A stretch of 64,000 nucleotides of DNA from contig NZ_WJXZ01000007.1 in the NCBI RefSeq assembly GCF_009668025.1, positions 333,966-397,965 on the forward strand, in the 5' to 3' direction. The notes below the pieces were generated by a model, which saw only the letters and a list, made by a program, of their open reading frames with translations, made no database searches and was not told where the DNA came from. The position numbers and the translations under genes were made by a program. The stretch comes from Larkinella terrae (GTDB lineage Bacteria; Bacteroidota; Bacteroidia; Cytophagales; Spirosomataceae). Position 1 is the first letter of the stretch. Every line of letters begins with the position of its first letter. This document shows positions 49,801 through 59,000 of this stretch, in pieces.

Positions 49801-52800
49801 AATACGTCAGGCTGAACGTGCCCGTTGTGGTCGGGATTCCACTCAAGCCGCGGCTGGCTGCGTCGAACGTCAAACCGGGTACTGAACCGGCCAGCGAATA
49901 CGTCAGCGGATCGTCATCGACGTCCGTAAAGGGCAACAAAGTGGTCGTAAAAGATTGACCGGAAGTGATAGTCAGCGAGGTTAAAACCGGTGCTACCGGT
50001 GGCGTATTCACCACGGGCGGATTTTCAACGGAAATACTGAAGGCCAGCGGAACCGACACGGTCCCGTCCGAAGCCGAATAGGTCAGGCTAAATGTTCCGG
50101 TTGCCGTAGGCGTTCCGCTCAACACCCGGGTAGCCGGATTGAAGTTTAACCCAGCGACCGAACCGGCCAGGCTGTACGTCAATGGGTCGTTATCGGCGTC
50201 GGTAAAGGCCGGGAGTGTCGTCGAAAAGGCTACTCCGGTGGTCGCCGTTAAGGAAGCAACCGCTGGCGCGACCGGCGGCTGGTTAACGGGTGGGGGTGTG
50301 GTTGTACCTTCGCACGTCAAGGTTTTGGGCGACCATTTCAGGACATAAATGCCCTCGGCGCGCCCCCAGATGGTATGCGTCTGGTTATCTTTTAAACTTT
50401 CCGGCACCTTGAACCGATACCCGTGTATGCCATTGCCTTTCCCGGCGGTTTTTAAATCCTGCCGGAAAATATTGGCCACGGTCGTTCCGACGGGGGTGGC
50501 GGTGGCCAGATTGGTTCCTTCCAGAAATTCGATGGTCACGGCATAATTGGGCCGATCCCGGTTCCAGGCCCAGCCGGTAATGCTGTCGCAGCGCACTTTG
50601 TCCAGGTAGCCGTCAAAACTGGCCAGATCGTTGCTGACGACAATCGACAGCGTGGCGGTGGTGGAAGCACCTTCCGTGTCGGTTCCCTGCGCCACCAGCG
50701 GGAACGTACCGGCCTGAGTCGGCGTACCGCTCAGGACGCGGGTAGCGGGATTGAAACTCAGTCCCGCAATGGTGCCACTGAGTGCGTGCGTCACCTCACC
50801 TCCTTCCGGATCGGTAAAAGCCGGTAAGGTGTAGGTATAGGCCTTGTTGACAACCCCGCTGGGTGGCGTAAAACCGGGGGCAACCGGCGGGCGGTTTTGG
50901 GCATCCGTCGGAGTCGAGGTGAAGTCATACGAACCGGAACCTACCTGAAAAATGGCCCGGCCATCTTCCATGCGCAGAAAAGTAACACCGTTCGCTTCTT
51001 CGGCCGGTTGGCTTCCTTCCCGAACCGACGCCAGATTTTGGGCCGGTACGGAAACCAGCGCCGTCGTATTGCCCGGCACGGTAATTTTCCAGCGGAACTG
51101 CTGACCGCTGAGTGTCCATTCACTGGCTACGGTACCGTAAGCCGACGCAAAGGTCGAACTGACGCGGTTCAGGTCGCCGGACGGAACGGGGCGCATGACG
51201 AGGGATTTAAAACCGGATTCGCCCGATTTGATCCCCGCCAGATTTTCGTACATCCAGATGGGAAGGTCGCCCAGCAGCATGACGTGATTGCCCGAATTCA
51301 TAAACGACGGCGCTTTGTTGCCGTTCCACAATTCCCAGGTGGTCGTGGCCCCGTTCTGAACCATGTAGCCCCAGCTCGGGTAACCGGTATTGGTTGCCAG
51401 CCGCATCGCCAGATCCGAGCGGCCGTTCGCCGTTAGCGTCCGCATCAGCCACTGCGTTCCCACCACGCCGGTGCTGATCTGGCCGTTGAATTTACCTTCG
51501 ATCACCGCCGTCATCTGGTTAAAAACCGCCTGGCGGAGTTCGTCGGGCACCAGTCCGCAACCCAGCGCCACCAGACTGGCCGTAACGGTGTTATTGCTGT
51601 ATTGATTCGTGCTTGGATTGAAGAATTTCTGGTTAAAAGCCGCCCGAACCAGTGCCGCCCGGTTGCTGAAGTTGGCGCGATCCCCTTCGTTGCCGGTCAG
51701 GGTGGCAAACCGCTCCATGAGCTTCAGAATGTAATAATAATACGCGGTATTCATCAGGGTACCGTCGGTTTTCCGGGTCGGATCTTCCGATTTGGTCAGC
51801 GACATCGACTCCGGCGGTAAGGCCCAGTCGCCGTATTCGTCGGCCTGCTGAATGTAATTCGAGCTATATTTTTCCAGGTACGTTACCCATTTTTTCATGG
51901 ACGAATAATGCTTCCGAATGGGCTCATCGTCCCCAAACTGCTCGTACAACATGTTGGCAACCAGCACGTAGGTCGAAGGCCAGGTCACACTGGGCGTAGC
52001 GTATTTCCAATACGTTGGAACGATATCCGGGATGGCACCGTCCGATTTCTGGGCGCTTTCGATATCGTCGAGCCATTTGGCGTACAAACTCTGGTTGCCG
52101 TAAATAAAGCTCTCCCCGGTCGAAACCGTCGCCCGGTCGCCGAGCCAGCCCTGGCGTTCGTCGCGCTGCGGACAGTCGGTCGGAATACCCCGGTAATTGC
52201 CCCGAATCGACCAGAAAGCGTTTTTGTAAATCTTGTTGAGCATGTCGTTCGACGTGGTGATGGTCCCGGTCTGGGGCAAATCGTCGTGAACAATGCGTCC
52301 TTCCAGTGTTTGCGTCGTTGGCGTACCCGGAAAACCGGTCAGCTCGATGTACCGAAAACCGTGGTACGTAAAACGCGGCTCCCAGATTTCCGGCCCCCCA
52401 CCTTTGAGCGTATAGACATCTTTAGCCTCCGCCGATCGCAGGTTGTCGATCATCAGGTTTCCGTCGTTTTTGATGGTTTCGGCAAACCGCATCGTTACCT
52501 GGGTTCCGCGCGGGCCTTCTACTTTCAATCGCGCCCAGCCAACCATGTTCTGGCCCATATCGATGATGTATTTTCCGGGCTCCAGTTGCCGCACGGAAAC
52601 CGGGGTCAGGTTTTGAGTAACCCGAATCGGCGGGTTCGTTTGCGATTCGATCCGGCTGGCGGGGGCACTCACCACCGGGGCCGTCAGCCAGCTGCTGGCG
52701 TTGTAACCGGCCTGATCCCAGCCGGTTAACTCGCGGGTGGCATCGTAGACCTCCCCGTCAAACTCGCTGTTGGCCCGAATCGGACCGTCGGCGGTTACTT

Positions 52801-53653
52801 TCCAGGAGTTGTCGCTCACGACTTTTTCGGTCGTGCCGTCGGTATACGTAATTTCAACCTGCAACCGCAGTTTCGGGTAGCCGTAATTCGTGGTAGCAGG
52901 AGTTTTGGGCAAACCGATGCGCATTCCGAAAAACCGCCCGTTGCCGAGCGTAACCCCAAAGGCGTTGTCGCCCGATTGCAGGTAGCTCGTCACGTCGTAA
53001 GTATTGTACAAAACCCGTTTATCGTATTCTGTCGGACCCGGAGCCAGCACGGCATCGCCCACTTTCTGGCCGTTCAGGGAAAGTTCGTAAAGGCCCAAAC
53101 CGCTGATGTACGCCGTGGCCTGTTTGATCGGTTTGGAGAGCGTGGCCTGTTTCCGGAAATACCGCGCCGACAGGCGGGTGTTGACGGCCGTGGGCGAATC
53201 CCATTCAAACGTCTGATCGAGACCGATCCACTGGGCCGTCCAGTCGCTCGACTGCATCAGGCCCATCGTCCACCGCGCCGGTTGGCTCCAACTGGACTCA
53301 ACGCCGTCCTTGCTTCGTATTTTTACCTTCCAGTAGCAGCTCTGGCGGCTGGATAACGCCTGACCCGCGTAAGCGACCCACTGGGAACGATCGCTGGTCA
53401 CCAAACCGGAATTCCACAAATCGCCCTCGTTCTGGCTGAGTTTTTCGGGCGTCGAAGCAACCAGAATCTGGTATTTATCCTGTTTCAAATTTCGCTGATT
53501 GCTGGTCAGAATCCAGCTAAAACGGGGAGACGATTTGGCAAGACCGTCTGGATTGGTCAGGTTTTCAGTCCGCAGATCCGAAATGGTAATCGTTCGCTGG
53601 GCAAGTGTGGGAAAAGAAAGACAGAGTACTAATCCGTAAAGAATCCAATTCAT
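46823..53653 (-). CDS. Giant GH78 alpha-L-rhamnosidase with repeat region and T9SS sorting domain
   Basis: A 2276-residue secreted protein with a signal peptide (MNWILYGLVLCLSFPTLAQ). Residues about 20-900 are a GH78 enzyme: N-terminal beta-sandwich domains, an (alpha/alpha)6 barrel with the catalytic acid in TDCPQRDERQGWLGD (about 499), and the base in GATTTWELWNG (about 771). Then come ten He_PIG/cadherin-like repeats of about 90 residues (PPVAPxxxSL...FTDPDNxPLTYS...LSGTPTQAGSFSLTYSANDG) interrupted by three copies of an about 100-residue module (GYLDxVxCxSxxGWxWNRDxPN). A T9SS type A domain (LSVTPNPTTGLVTARF, MHFIHLKTD) ends it. It should release L-rhamnose from plant or microbial polysaccharide at the cell surface. 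No SusCD pair is in view. Confidence 0.93.
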   Translation of the reverse strand: MNWILYGLVLCLSFPTLAQRTITISDLRTENLTNPDGLAKSSPRFSWILTSNQRNLKQDKYQILVASTPEKLSQNEGDLWNSGLVTSDRSQWVAYAGQALSSRQSCYWKVKIRSKDGVESSWSQPARWTMGLMQSSDWTAQWIGLDQTFEWDSPTAVNTRLSARYFRKQATLSKPIKQATAYISGLGLYELSLNGQKVGDAVLAPGPTEYDKRVLYNTYDVTSYLQSGDNAFGVTLGNGRFFGMRIGLPKTPATTNYGYPKLRLQVEITYTDGTTEKVVSDNSWKVTADGPIRANSEFDGEVYDATRELTGWDQAGYNASSWLTAPVVSAPASRIESQTNPPIRVTQNLTPVSVRQLEPGKYIIDMGQNMVGWARLKVEGPRGTQVTMRFAETIKNDGNLMIDNLRSAEAKDVYTLKGGGPEIWEPRFTYHGFRYIELTGFPGTPTTQTLEGRIVHDDLPQTGTITTSNDMLNKIYKNAFWSIRGNYRGIPTDCPQRDERQGWLGDRATVSTGESFIYGNQSLYAKWLDDIESAQKSDGAIPDIVPTYWKYATPSVTWPSTYVLVANMLYEQFGDDEPIRKHYSSMKKWVTYLEKYSSNYIQQADEYGDWALPPESMSLTKSEDPTRKTDGTLMNTAYYYYILKLMERFATLTGNEGDRANFSNRAALVRAAFNQKFFNPSTNQYSNNTVTASLVALGCGLVPDELRQAVFNQMTAVIEGKFNGQISTGVVGTQWLMRTLTANGRSDLAMRLATNTGYPSWGYMVQNGATTTWELWNGNKAPSFMNSGNHVMLLGDLPIWMYENLAGIKSGESGFKSLVMRPVPSGDLNRVSSTFASAYGTVASEWTLSGQQFRWKITVPGNTTALVSVPAQNLASVREGSQPAEEANGVTFLRMEDGRAIFQVGSGSYDFTSTPTDAQNRPPVAPGFTPPSGVVNKAYTYTLPAFTDPEGGEVTHALSGTIAGLSFNPATRVLSGTPTQAGTFPLVAQGTDTEGASTTATLSIVVSNDLASFDGYLDKVRCDSITGWAWNRDRPNYAVTIEFLEGTNLATATPVGTTVANIFRQDLKTAGKGNGIHGYRFKVPESLKDNQTHTIWGRAEGIYVLKWSPKTLTCEGTTTPPPVNQPPVAPAVASLTATTGVAFSTTLPAFTDADNDPLTYSLAGSVAGLNFNPATRVLSGTPTATGTFSLTYSASDGTVSVPLAFSISVENPPVVNTPPVAPVLTSLTITSGQSFTTTLLPFTDVDDDPLTYSLAGSVPGLTFDAASRGLSGIPTTTGTFSLTYSATDGTESVATTFSIVVESPPVVNLPPVAPEPASLSATVGTAFSTTLTTFTDPENESLTYNLAGSVPGLSFTAGSRILSGTPTTAGTYSLTYTATDSQNQSASVNVSVVVSNTVTSPGLSLAGYDGYLSTVNCTIFSGWVWHRDKPNLALTVEFLDGATAATATVIDKILADDFRQDLKNNGKGNGYHGYSYVVPESLKDSKSHTIWARVEGTTYVLRPPTNKLINCAGTTPPPVTNKPPVEPAPISLTATVGQAFSTTLAPFTDPDNNPLTYSLTGSVPGLSFNSASRVLNGTATQAGSFTLTYTANDGTVTVSTPVRVTVVAPAPVNNPPAAPSIASLSATVGQAFSTTLAVFTDPDNDPLTYSVTGTIPGLSFNAATRVLSGTPTQAGSFSLTFSANDGKVTVSTPVLMTVVVPAPTNKPPVAPTIASLSATVGQSFSTSLAVFTDPDNDPLSYSATGTIPGLSFNAANRVLSGTPTQAGSFSLTYSANDGKATVSTPVRVEVVAPANRPPVAPSIASLSATTGQSFSTTLAVFTDPDNNPLTYSVTGTIPGLSFSTTSRVLSGTPTQAGSFTLTYSANDGKTTVSTPVLMTVVAPAPTNKPPVAPTIATLNATVGQAFSTTLTAFTDPDNNPLTHSMTGTAPGLSFNPPNRVLSGTPTQAGSFSLTYSANDGKVASSTTVRVTVASAPPANKPPVAPSIASLTATIGQAFTTTLAAFSDPENGALTYSLTGQPGWLSFNGTNRTLSGTPDLTGTYSLTYAATDNKNAKTSLTVTLTVNPVPVTGNFEGYLDVITCNSFSGWIWNKDKPNAAVTIEFLEGSTLATAKVFATTVANILRQDLKDAGKGNGAHGYNYTVPQTLKNNQERIIWGRVQGNSYILVWSPKSINCSPNQRIGADNSVESESLLELSVTPNPTTGLVTARFRLAENEKARLRVTDLLGRTLHQQDVRGTGRPQEETIDLGSNTPGMHFIHLKTDLKTQSGRILLTR
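47450..49080. repeat. Tandem 270-278 bp repeats within the GH78 gene
   Basis: Six consecutive He_PIG-type repeats are so similar in DNA (the GTCCCGGACAAAACCCG stretch recurs at steps of 269-278 bp) that unequal crossing-over and copy-number variation are likely. Three more diverged repeats lie at about 49440-50290 and one at about 50640-50910. Confidence 0.8.
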
Positions 53654-54168
53654 AACGTTGATTTTAATTTCGTAATCACAAAGCCTTTTGGCGCATCACG
53701 TTCGCTCAAACGTCCCATTTTGCGGGAATAATAACCGTTGATTAATCAAATAATAATCAGGCAGTAACAGGCGGAAAAACGACAACTAATGAAAATTACA
53801 TCAATTGTTATTCCAAAAATTAACAGACAGTTCGCGGAGGTTGTATTTCACTCGGACTCCGGCTTTATTATCTGTGTTTCAAGCCAGAGAATAGCATTAA
53901 ATCCGGAAAATAAATTTACAAAATAAGACAAAACCATCCGTAAATGCATGATTGCCCATTTATTTGTTTCACTAAATGAGTAGATGGTTACAAGGCTCGC
54001 TTTTTCGGCCATTCATTGGCGTATTTTGAATCCAGATACTTATTACTTACCTTCCAATTTTTACAAGCGGTTTCGCCACCGGGTTCAATTTTGTTCGGTC
54101 CGGCGGTTTGCCGGATGCTCACGGACGGAACCGGATTGCCCAGACCTTGCGGACCTGTAACCACCGAG
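53654..54168. other. AT-rich divergent intergenic region
   Basis: This 515-bp gap between the divergent GH78 and CHAT genes has no convincing gene. The open frame leading into the CHAT gene from 54016 lacks conservation. It should hold both promoters; no clear TAnnTTTG with a -33 was assigned. Confidence 0.5.
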
Positions 54169-56028
54169 ATGGACACCCTCCTTTTTTGTTTTGCCAACGA
54201 CCGGGATCATCCGCTGCTGTCCCTGCGGGATGAAGATGATGGCATCGACCGGTTGCTGGATTTGCGGAGTAGCAAAGGACACTTCCAGAAAGTGCGGGAC
54301 TCGTTTGCGACCACCAGCTCCATGGCTGATAAACTGGCGACTTACCAGAATACGCTGAGTTTGTTTCACTTCAGCGGTCACGCGGGCAGTACGGTTTTGC
54401 AACTCGAAGATACCGTGGCCCGGGGAGCGGGGATTGCCCAGTTGCTCGGTCGTTGCCCGAACCTGAAACTGGTGTTTCTGAACGGCTGCTCCACTTTGCA
54501 ACACATCAAACTGCTGGCGGCCCAGAACGTGAAAGCCGCCATCATTGCCACCAGCACGCCGATTGAAGACAAAGCCGCGTCGGAATTTGCCCTTACGTTT
54601 TACCAGGCTCTGGCCAATCAGTATTCGATTGAAGCCTCGCTCGAGCAGGCTCAGTTGAAACTGCAGGTGAGCGAATCCACCACCATTCAGGTGATGAACC
54701 GCGCCATGGTCGATATGGAGGAAACGGAGGTCAGCCGGAATTTGTGGTATTTTCACAAACCTTCCGACGAAGCCGCCCGGTGGGAACTACCGACAACTGC
54801 CGAGCAAACCGCCGTTGAATACAAGCCCAACAGCGCGCTCCGGAACGCCCTGTTCAACGCGCTCATTAAATACGAACCCAGCTTGCGGGAGAAGTTCATG
54901 CAAGTCAGCAAACAGTCCGAATCGCAGATCCTCTGGGTCAACGACGCCATTCTGAGCCGCCTGCCGTATCCGATTGCCGAACCGGTCCGGCGGTTATTTA
55001 CGCCCCCGTTCACGCCCGAAGGCAAGAAAATGCCGATCAGGAGCGACCGGGAACGCCTGCTCAATTACACCGCATTGTTTGAGTCGGCGGTCGATTTGCT
55101 TGTCATTACCCTGCTGGCGCAGGTGATCGACCGGCTGATTCACTACCGGAAAGACGGGGTGGAACCGCCCCTGACGGCCGAGACCCGGGCCTTGTTGCAG
55201 CGGCTGCTGACCGAAGGCTGGTCGAATCTGAATCCCGGCGAGGTGGAACAGGCGCTGAAAAGCCTGAGCGCGTTTCTGAGCAGCAGCCAGGAAGTGCTTT
55301 TTATGCCCGAAATGCAGGAACTGGCCCGGCAGTTTAACGAGAAGGAGGGTTTTTACAAATGCTTTCTGTTTTTCGACGATTTACGCCGGAGACTCAACAG
55401 CCCGGCCGGAGTGGCCAACATTCCGTCGGTGTGTCAGGTGGGTGAAGACCAACTGGTGGAACTGTGCAAGCGGATGGGTTTCTGGGCCAATTACCAGCTG
55501 GAGTCTTACAAAAACATTCGGGTGGTGCGGTTTTTTTACCGTCCGGAAGAATATAAACACGAAAAGGCGGTTTTGCGAACCACCCAGAATCCGTACGAAG
55601 ACAAGTCGTTTCAGGAAATCAACCTGTCGAATCCCTGGGCGTCGCAATCGGTTTTGCTGGTGAAAGTTCAGCGGGAAACCGCCACCGGCGTGCCCGAAAC
55701 CGCTGATTTTCTGAATCTTTCGCCCCTGCTGATCGATCAGAATGTTTACATCAAAAGCAACGTGTTCGATCCCTATAGTTTTCATTCGTCGGGCGAGGGG
55801 GCGGTGCGATTCAAGCACATTGCCCGGCCCGAAGATCCCTTGCTGAGCGTTTTGTTCAAGCCGAACGAAACCGAAGTGCTGCAAAAACAGGATTTTACGA
55901 CGCTGCGCGAACAGTTCAGCACCGTGATGACGCTGCTGGCGTTGCCCGATCCGCTGGCTGCCACCCCGAACGAACCGATTGCCGAAGCGACTGACACCAA
56001 CATTGACCTGCTTTCTTTGTCCGACTAA
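54169..56028 (+). CDS. CHAT domain (caspase-like) protease protein
   Basis: A 619-residue protein from the ATG at 54169 (MDTLLFCFANDRDHPLLSLRDEDDGI). The N-terminal CHAT peptidase domain (about 1-190) has the clan CD catalytic pair: H71 in LFHFSGHAGS and C107 in LVFLNGCST. AAIIATSTPIEDKAASEFALTFYQAL follows, as in CHAT proteins. The remaining 430 residues are helical with acidic patches and no recognised domain; they may bind the ATPase partner. There is no signal peptide or membrane segment, so it acts in the cytosol. It precedes the STAND ATPase by 3 bp, so production is coupled. It is probably activated on signal and cleaves unknown targets, a role known for CHAT proteases such as TPR-CHAT of CRISPR type III-E. 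Confidence 0.88.
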   Translation: MDTLLFCFANDRDHPLLSLRDEDDGIDRLLDLRSSKGHFQKVRDSFATTSSMADKLATYQNTLSLFHFSGHAGSTVLQLEDTVARGAGIAQLLGRCPNLKLVFLNGCSTLQHIKLLAAQNVKAAIIATSTPIEDKAASEFALTFYQALANQYSIEASLEQAQLKLQVSESTTIQVMNRAMVDMEETEVSRNLWYFHKPSDEAARWELPTTAEQTAVEYKPNSALRNALFNALIKYEPSLREKFMQVSKQSESQILWVNDAILSRLPYPIAEPVRRLFTPPFTPEGKKMPIRSDRERLLNYTALFESAVDLLVITLLAQVIDRLIHYRKDGVEPPLTAETRALLQRLLTEGWSNLNPGEVEQALKSLSAFLSSSQEVLFMPEMQELARQFNEKEGFYKCFLFFDDLRRRLNSPAGVANIPSVCQVGEDQLVELCKRMGFWANYQLESYKNIRVVRFFYRPEEYKHEKAVLRTTQNPYEDKSFQEINLSNPWASQSVLLVKVQRETATGVPETADFLNLSPLLIDQNVYIKSNVFDPYSFHSSGEGAVRFKHIARPEDPLLSVLFKPNETEVLQKQDFTTLREQFSTVMTLLALPDPLAATPNEPIAEATDTNIDLLSLSD

Positions 56029-56031
56029 CCC

Positions 56032-59000
56032 ATGCCCGCTCCACTCGCCGTAAGCAGTCCGTTTAAATTTCTTGACGCCTACACGTCCGCCGATAAAAAC
56101 CGGTTTTTTGGGCGAAACGCGGAGCAAAAGCGCCTGGTCGAACTCCTGTTTCGGTCGCGGCTGGTGCTGGTCTATGGGCCGTCGGGAACCGGAAAAACCA
56201 GTCTGGTGCAGTGCGGTCTGGCCAAAGCGATTCCCGCTTCCGATTATTTTTCGGTTCAAATTCGTCGGAGGGGCGATTTGCGGCAAACGCTGGTTTCGAT
56301 TCTGAGCGGTATTCTGGAAGAAAACACCGCCACCGAACCGGTTGCGCTCGTGGCGGAGTGCATTCGGTACGCGCTGCGCCCGATTTACCTGATTTTCGAT
56401 CAACTGGAGGAACTATTCATCAGCGGTTCGGCGGAGGAGCAAACGTGGTTTACCGGTTTTTTGAAAGAAATCGAGCATTCGTCGCTTGCCTGTAAAATTG
56501 TCCTGGTGATCCGGGAGGATTTTCTGGCGTACCTCTATGCCTATGAGGACCAACTGCCCGGATTGTTCGATTTCCGGATGCGGGTCGAGCCGATGAGCGA
56601 ACGCAATCTGCAGGAGGTGATCGTCGGTACGTTCAGCCAGATTGAAGACATTCGGCTGGTCGATGAAGCGAAAACGGTGGCTCTGATTCTGGAAAATAAC
56701 CGCAGCTCGGCCAATACGTTCCAACTGCCTTATTTACAGGTTTATCTGGATCGGCTCTGGCGGCAGGAAAACGAAAAAGAACCCGAGCCGCCGGTCTGGA
56801 TCACCCCGGCTTTGGTGGAGGAAGTGGGCAGGATCGACGATGTGCTGGAGGTCTTTCTGGCGGAACAGAAAAAATCCATCACCGACCAGCTTCCGCCCGA
56901 CGAACAACCCGCCGTGAGCCAGGTGCTGGAAGCGTTTGTGACCTACGAAGGCACCCGCCGGGAACACCGGCTGGCGTCGCTCGAAGAAACCGCCCGGCTG
57001 CCGATTGCCCTGCTGATGCGGATTTTGACCGAACTGGAAAGGACCCGCCTGATCCGGCGGGATGAGGAAACGTACGAACTGGCGCACGACAGCCTGGCGA
57101 AAGTCATCGACAAAGGACGGTCGGCGGAGCAGCGGCAGATCAACGACATCATCCGGCGGCTGAAGGAAGCCTATCGGGAATACATCGAGAAAAAAGAAGC
57201 GGACGATTTGCTGCTTTCGCCCCGCCGGTTGTCCGAAATTCAACTCTACGAAAAAGCCGTTCACGCCGAACTCGACCGCAGTCTGGGCAAGGCGGAAAGT
57301 GACGCCAAATGGGAATACATCAACGCGAGTCGCGAGTTTCACCGGCGCGAACAACGGCGGGAACTGGAAGAACAGCAGCAGAAAAATGCCCGACTGAAAC
57401 GCAGCATCGCGATTGTATCGATTTTTCTGCTGGTGGCGCTGGCCTCGGTCTGGTTCGCAGTTAATCAGTGGAACAAAACCAACCGGACCCGCATCGTGCT
57501 TCAGTCCGACCGGATGGACCCCGTTCAGGCGCTGGTGACGGTTGCCGAAGCGTACGAACAGGACCCGAACGAGCTGAACCGGAAGGCGCTCTACAACCAT
57601 TTTTACAACCACCGGCTTTATTCGTCCAAGATTGAACTGGATGACACGGCCATTCGGGGGGTTGATTTTTCGAGCGATGGCAAGCGGTTACTGCTGGTGG
57701 CGGAGGATAACCGGGTGTATCGCTGGGACCCGACCGGCAGGCAAAATGGGGAAGGACTTTTTATTCCGGGGCGGTATTTGTCGGTTGAACTGTCGGACGA
57801 CGGTCGGCGGGTGGTTGCACTGGTGGAACCGGGCAAGCTGTTTTTTGGCGACCTCGAAACCCATCAGGTGCAGCGAATCGGGACCGACAGCACCGTCAGT
57901 ACGGCGACGATTTCGCGGGACGGCCACAATGTTTTGACCACAAACGAAGAGGGCCTAGTGACGATCTGGAACACAAGCGGCAGCAAAATTGGAACGCTCG
58001 ATGCCCTGTCACCCGTCGAACTGGCCGATTTTTCGCCCGACGATAAAATGCTGCTCACGGTTCCAACTCTCTCCAATGAGGACGTTAGCCTGAACAAAAA
58101 ACTCCAGCTTTGGGACCGGAGCGGGACAAAACTGCTTGATTCACAAACGTTTCCTGATGCGGTTTTGTCGGCCGTCATGAGTGGTGAGGGAAGTATCCTG
58201 ATCGTGAGCACCACCAATGGCCGGGTTTTTCGGTGGGACCGAATTCGTCGGCAGGTGACGCCCTTGCAGTTGATGGCCGATAATTCCCTGTTTACGGACG
58301 TTAAACTTTCCGCCGACGGCCAGCGCATAGCGGCTTCCGACGGAAAAGTAGTCTACTGGTGGAATGCGGAGGGCCGCGTGGTGGATAAGCTTGCGTACGA
58401 ACGCCGAATCCGATCCATCGAACTGGCTCCCGATGGGCAAACCACCCTGGTCGTTGTCGATACGGATGTTGAGTTGTGGGACGCGGACAAGCAATTCAAA
58501 GGGAAACTGTCCCACAAGGCTGCAGTTTCGACGGCGGTTTTTTCGCCCGATGGAAAAACGATTTTGACCCATACCGAAGACGGAAAGGGGTATCTCTGGA
58601 ATTTGCTGGACGAACGGCTGGTGGAATTGCCGCACCCGGAAGGCGTACGGGATTTTGATGTTTCGCTGGATGGCCAGTTCATTACCACGCTGACCGACGC
58701 CAGTTGGCTTTATTGCTGGAATCGGGCGGGAAAACCGGTCGATTCGCTGGAAACCGAACCGATTATGGAACAAATTCTGGTGACCGGCGATGGCCGAAAC
58801 GTGTTCATGGTCGATACCAATAACACCATTTTCCGCTGGAACCGGACGGACCGTCGCCTGACCGGGATGCCGGGCGAAATTCTGGATTACTCCGAAGATC
58901 ACCAGATTATTCTGGTTCGCACTAAAACCGGTAAGGGTTATTTCTGGAATTCAGACGGGCAGCCCATCGACAGCTTACCCCTGAATCTGAATGAAAACCG

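Noticed and set aside
54016..54168. Upstream extension of the CHAT protein by 51 codons
   Set aside because: It begins with a non-ATG codon and its composition is unlike a protein N-terminus; MDTLLFCF at 54169 fits the start of the CHAT fold.
55381..56403. 340-codon minus-strand frame across the CHAT/STAND junction
   Set aside because: It is antisense to two coupled conserved genes and rich in residues typical of mirror frames; no motif was found.
56734..57612. 292-codon minus-strand frame opposite the STAND ATPase
   Set aside because: It is a shadow of the conserved ATPase frame, with no motif or start context.
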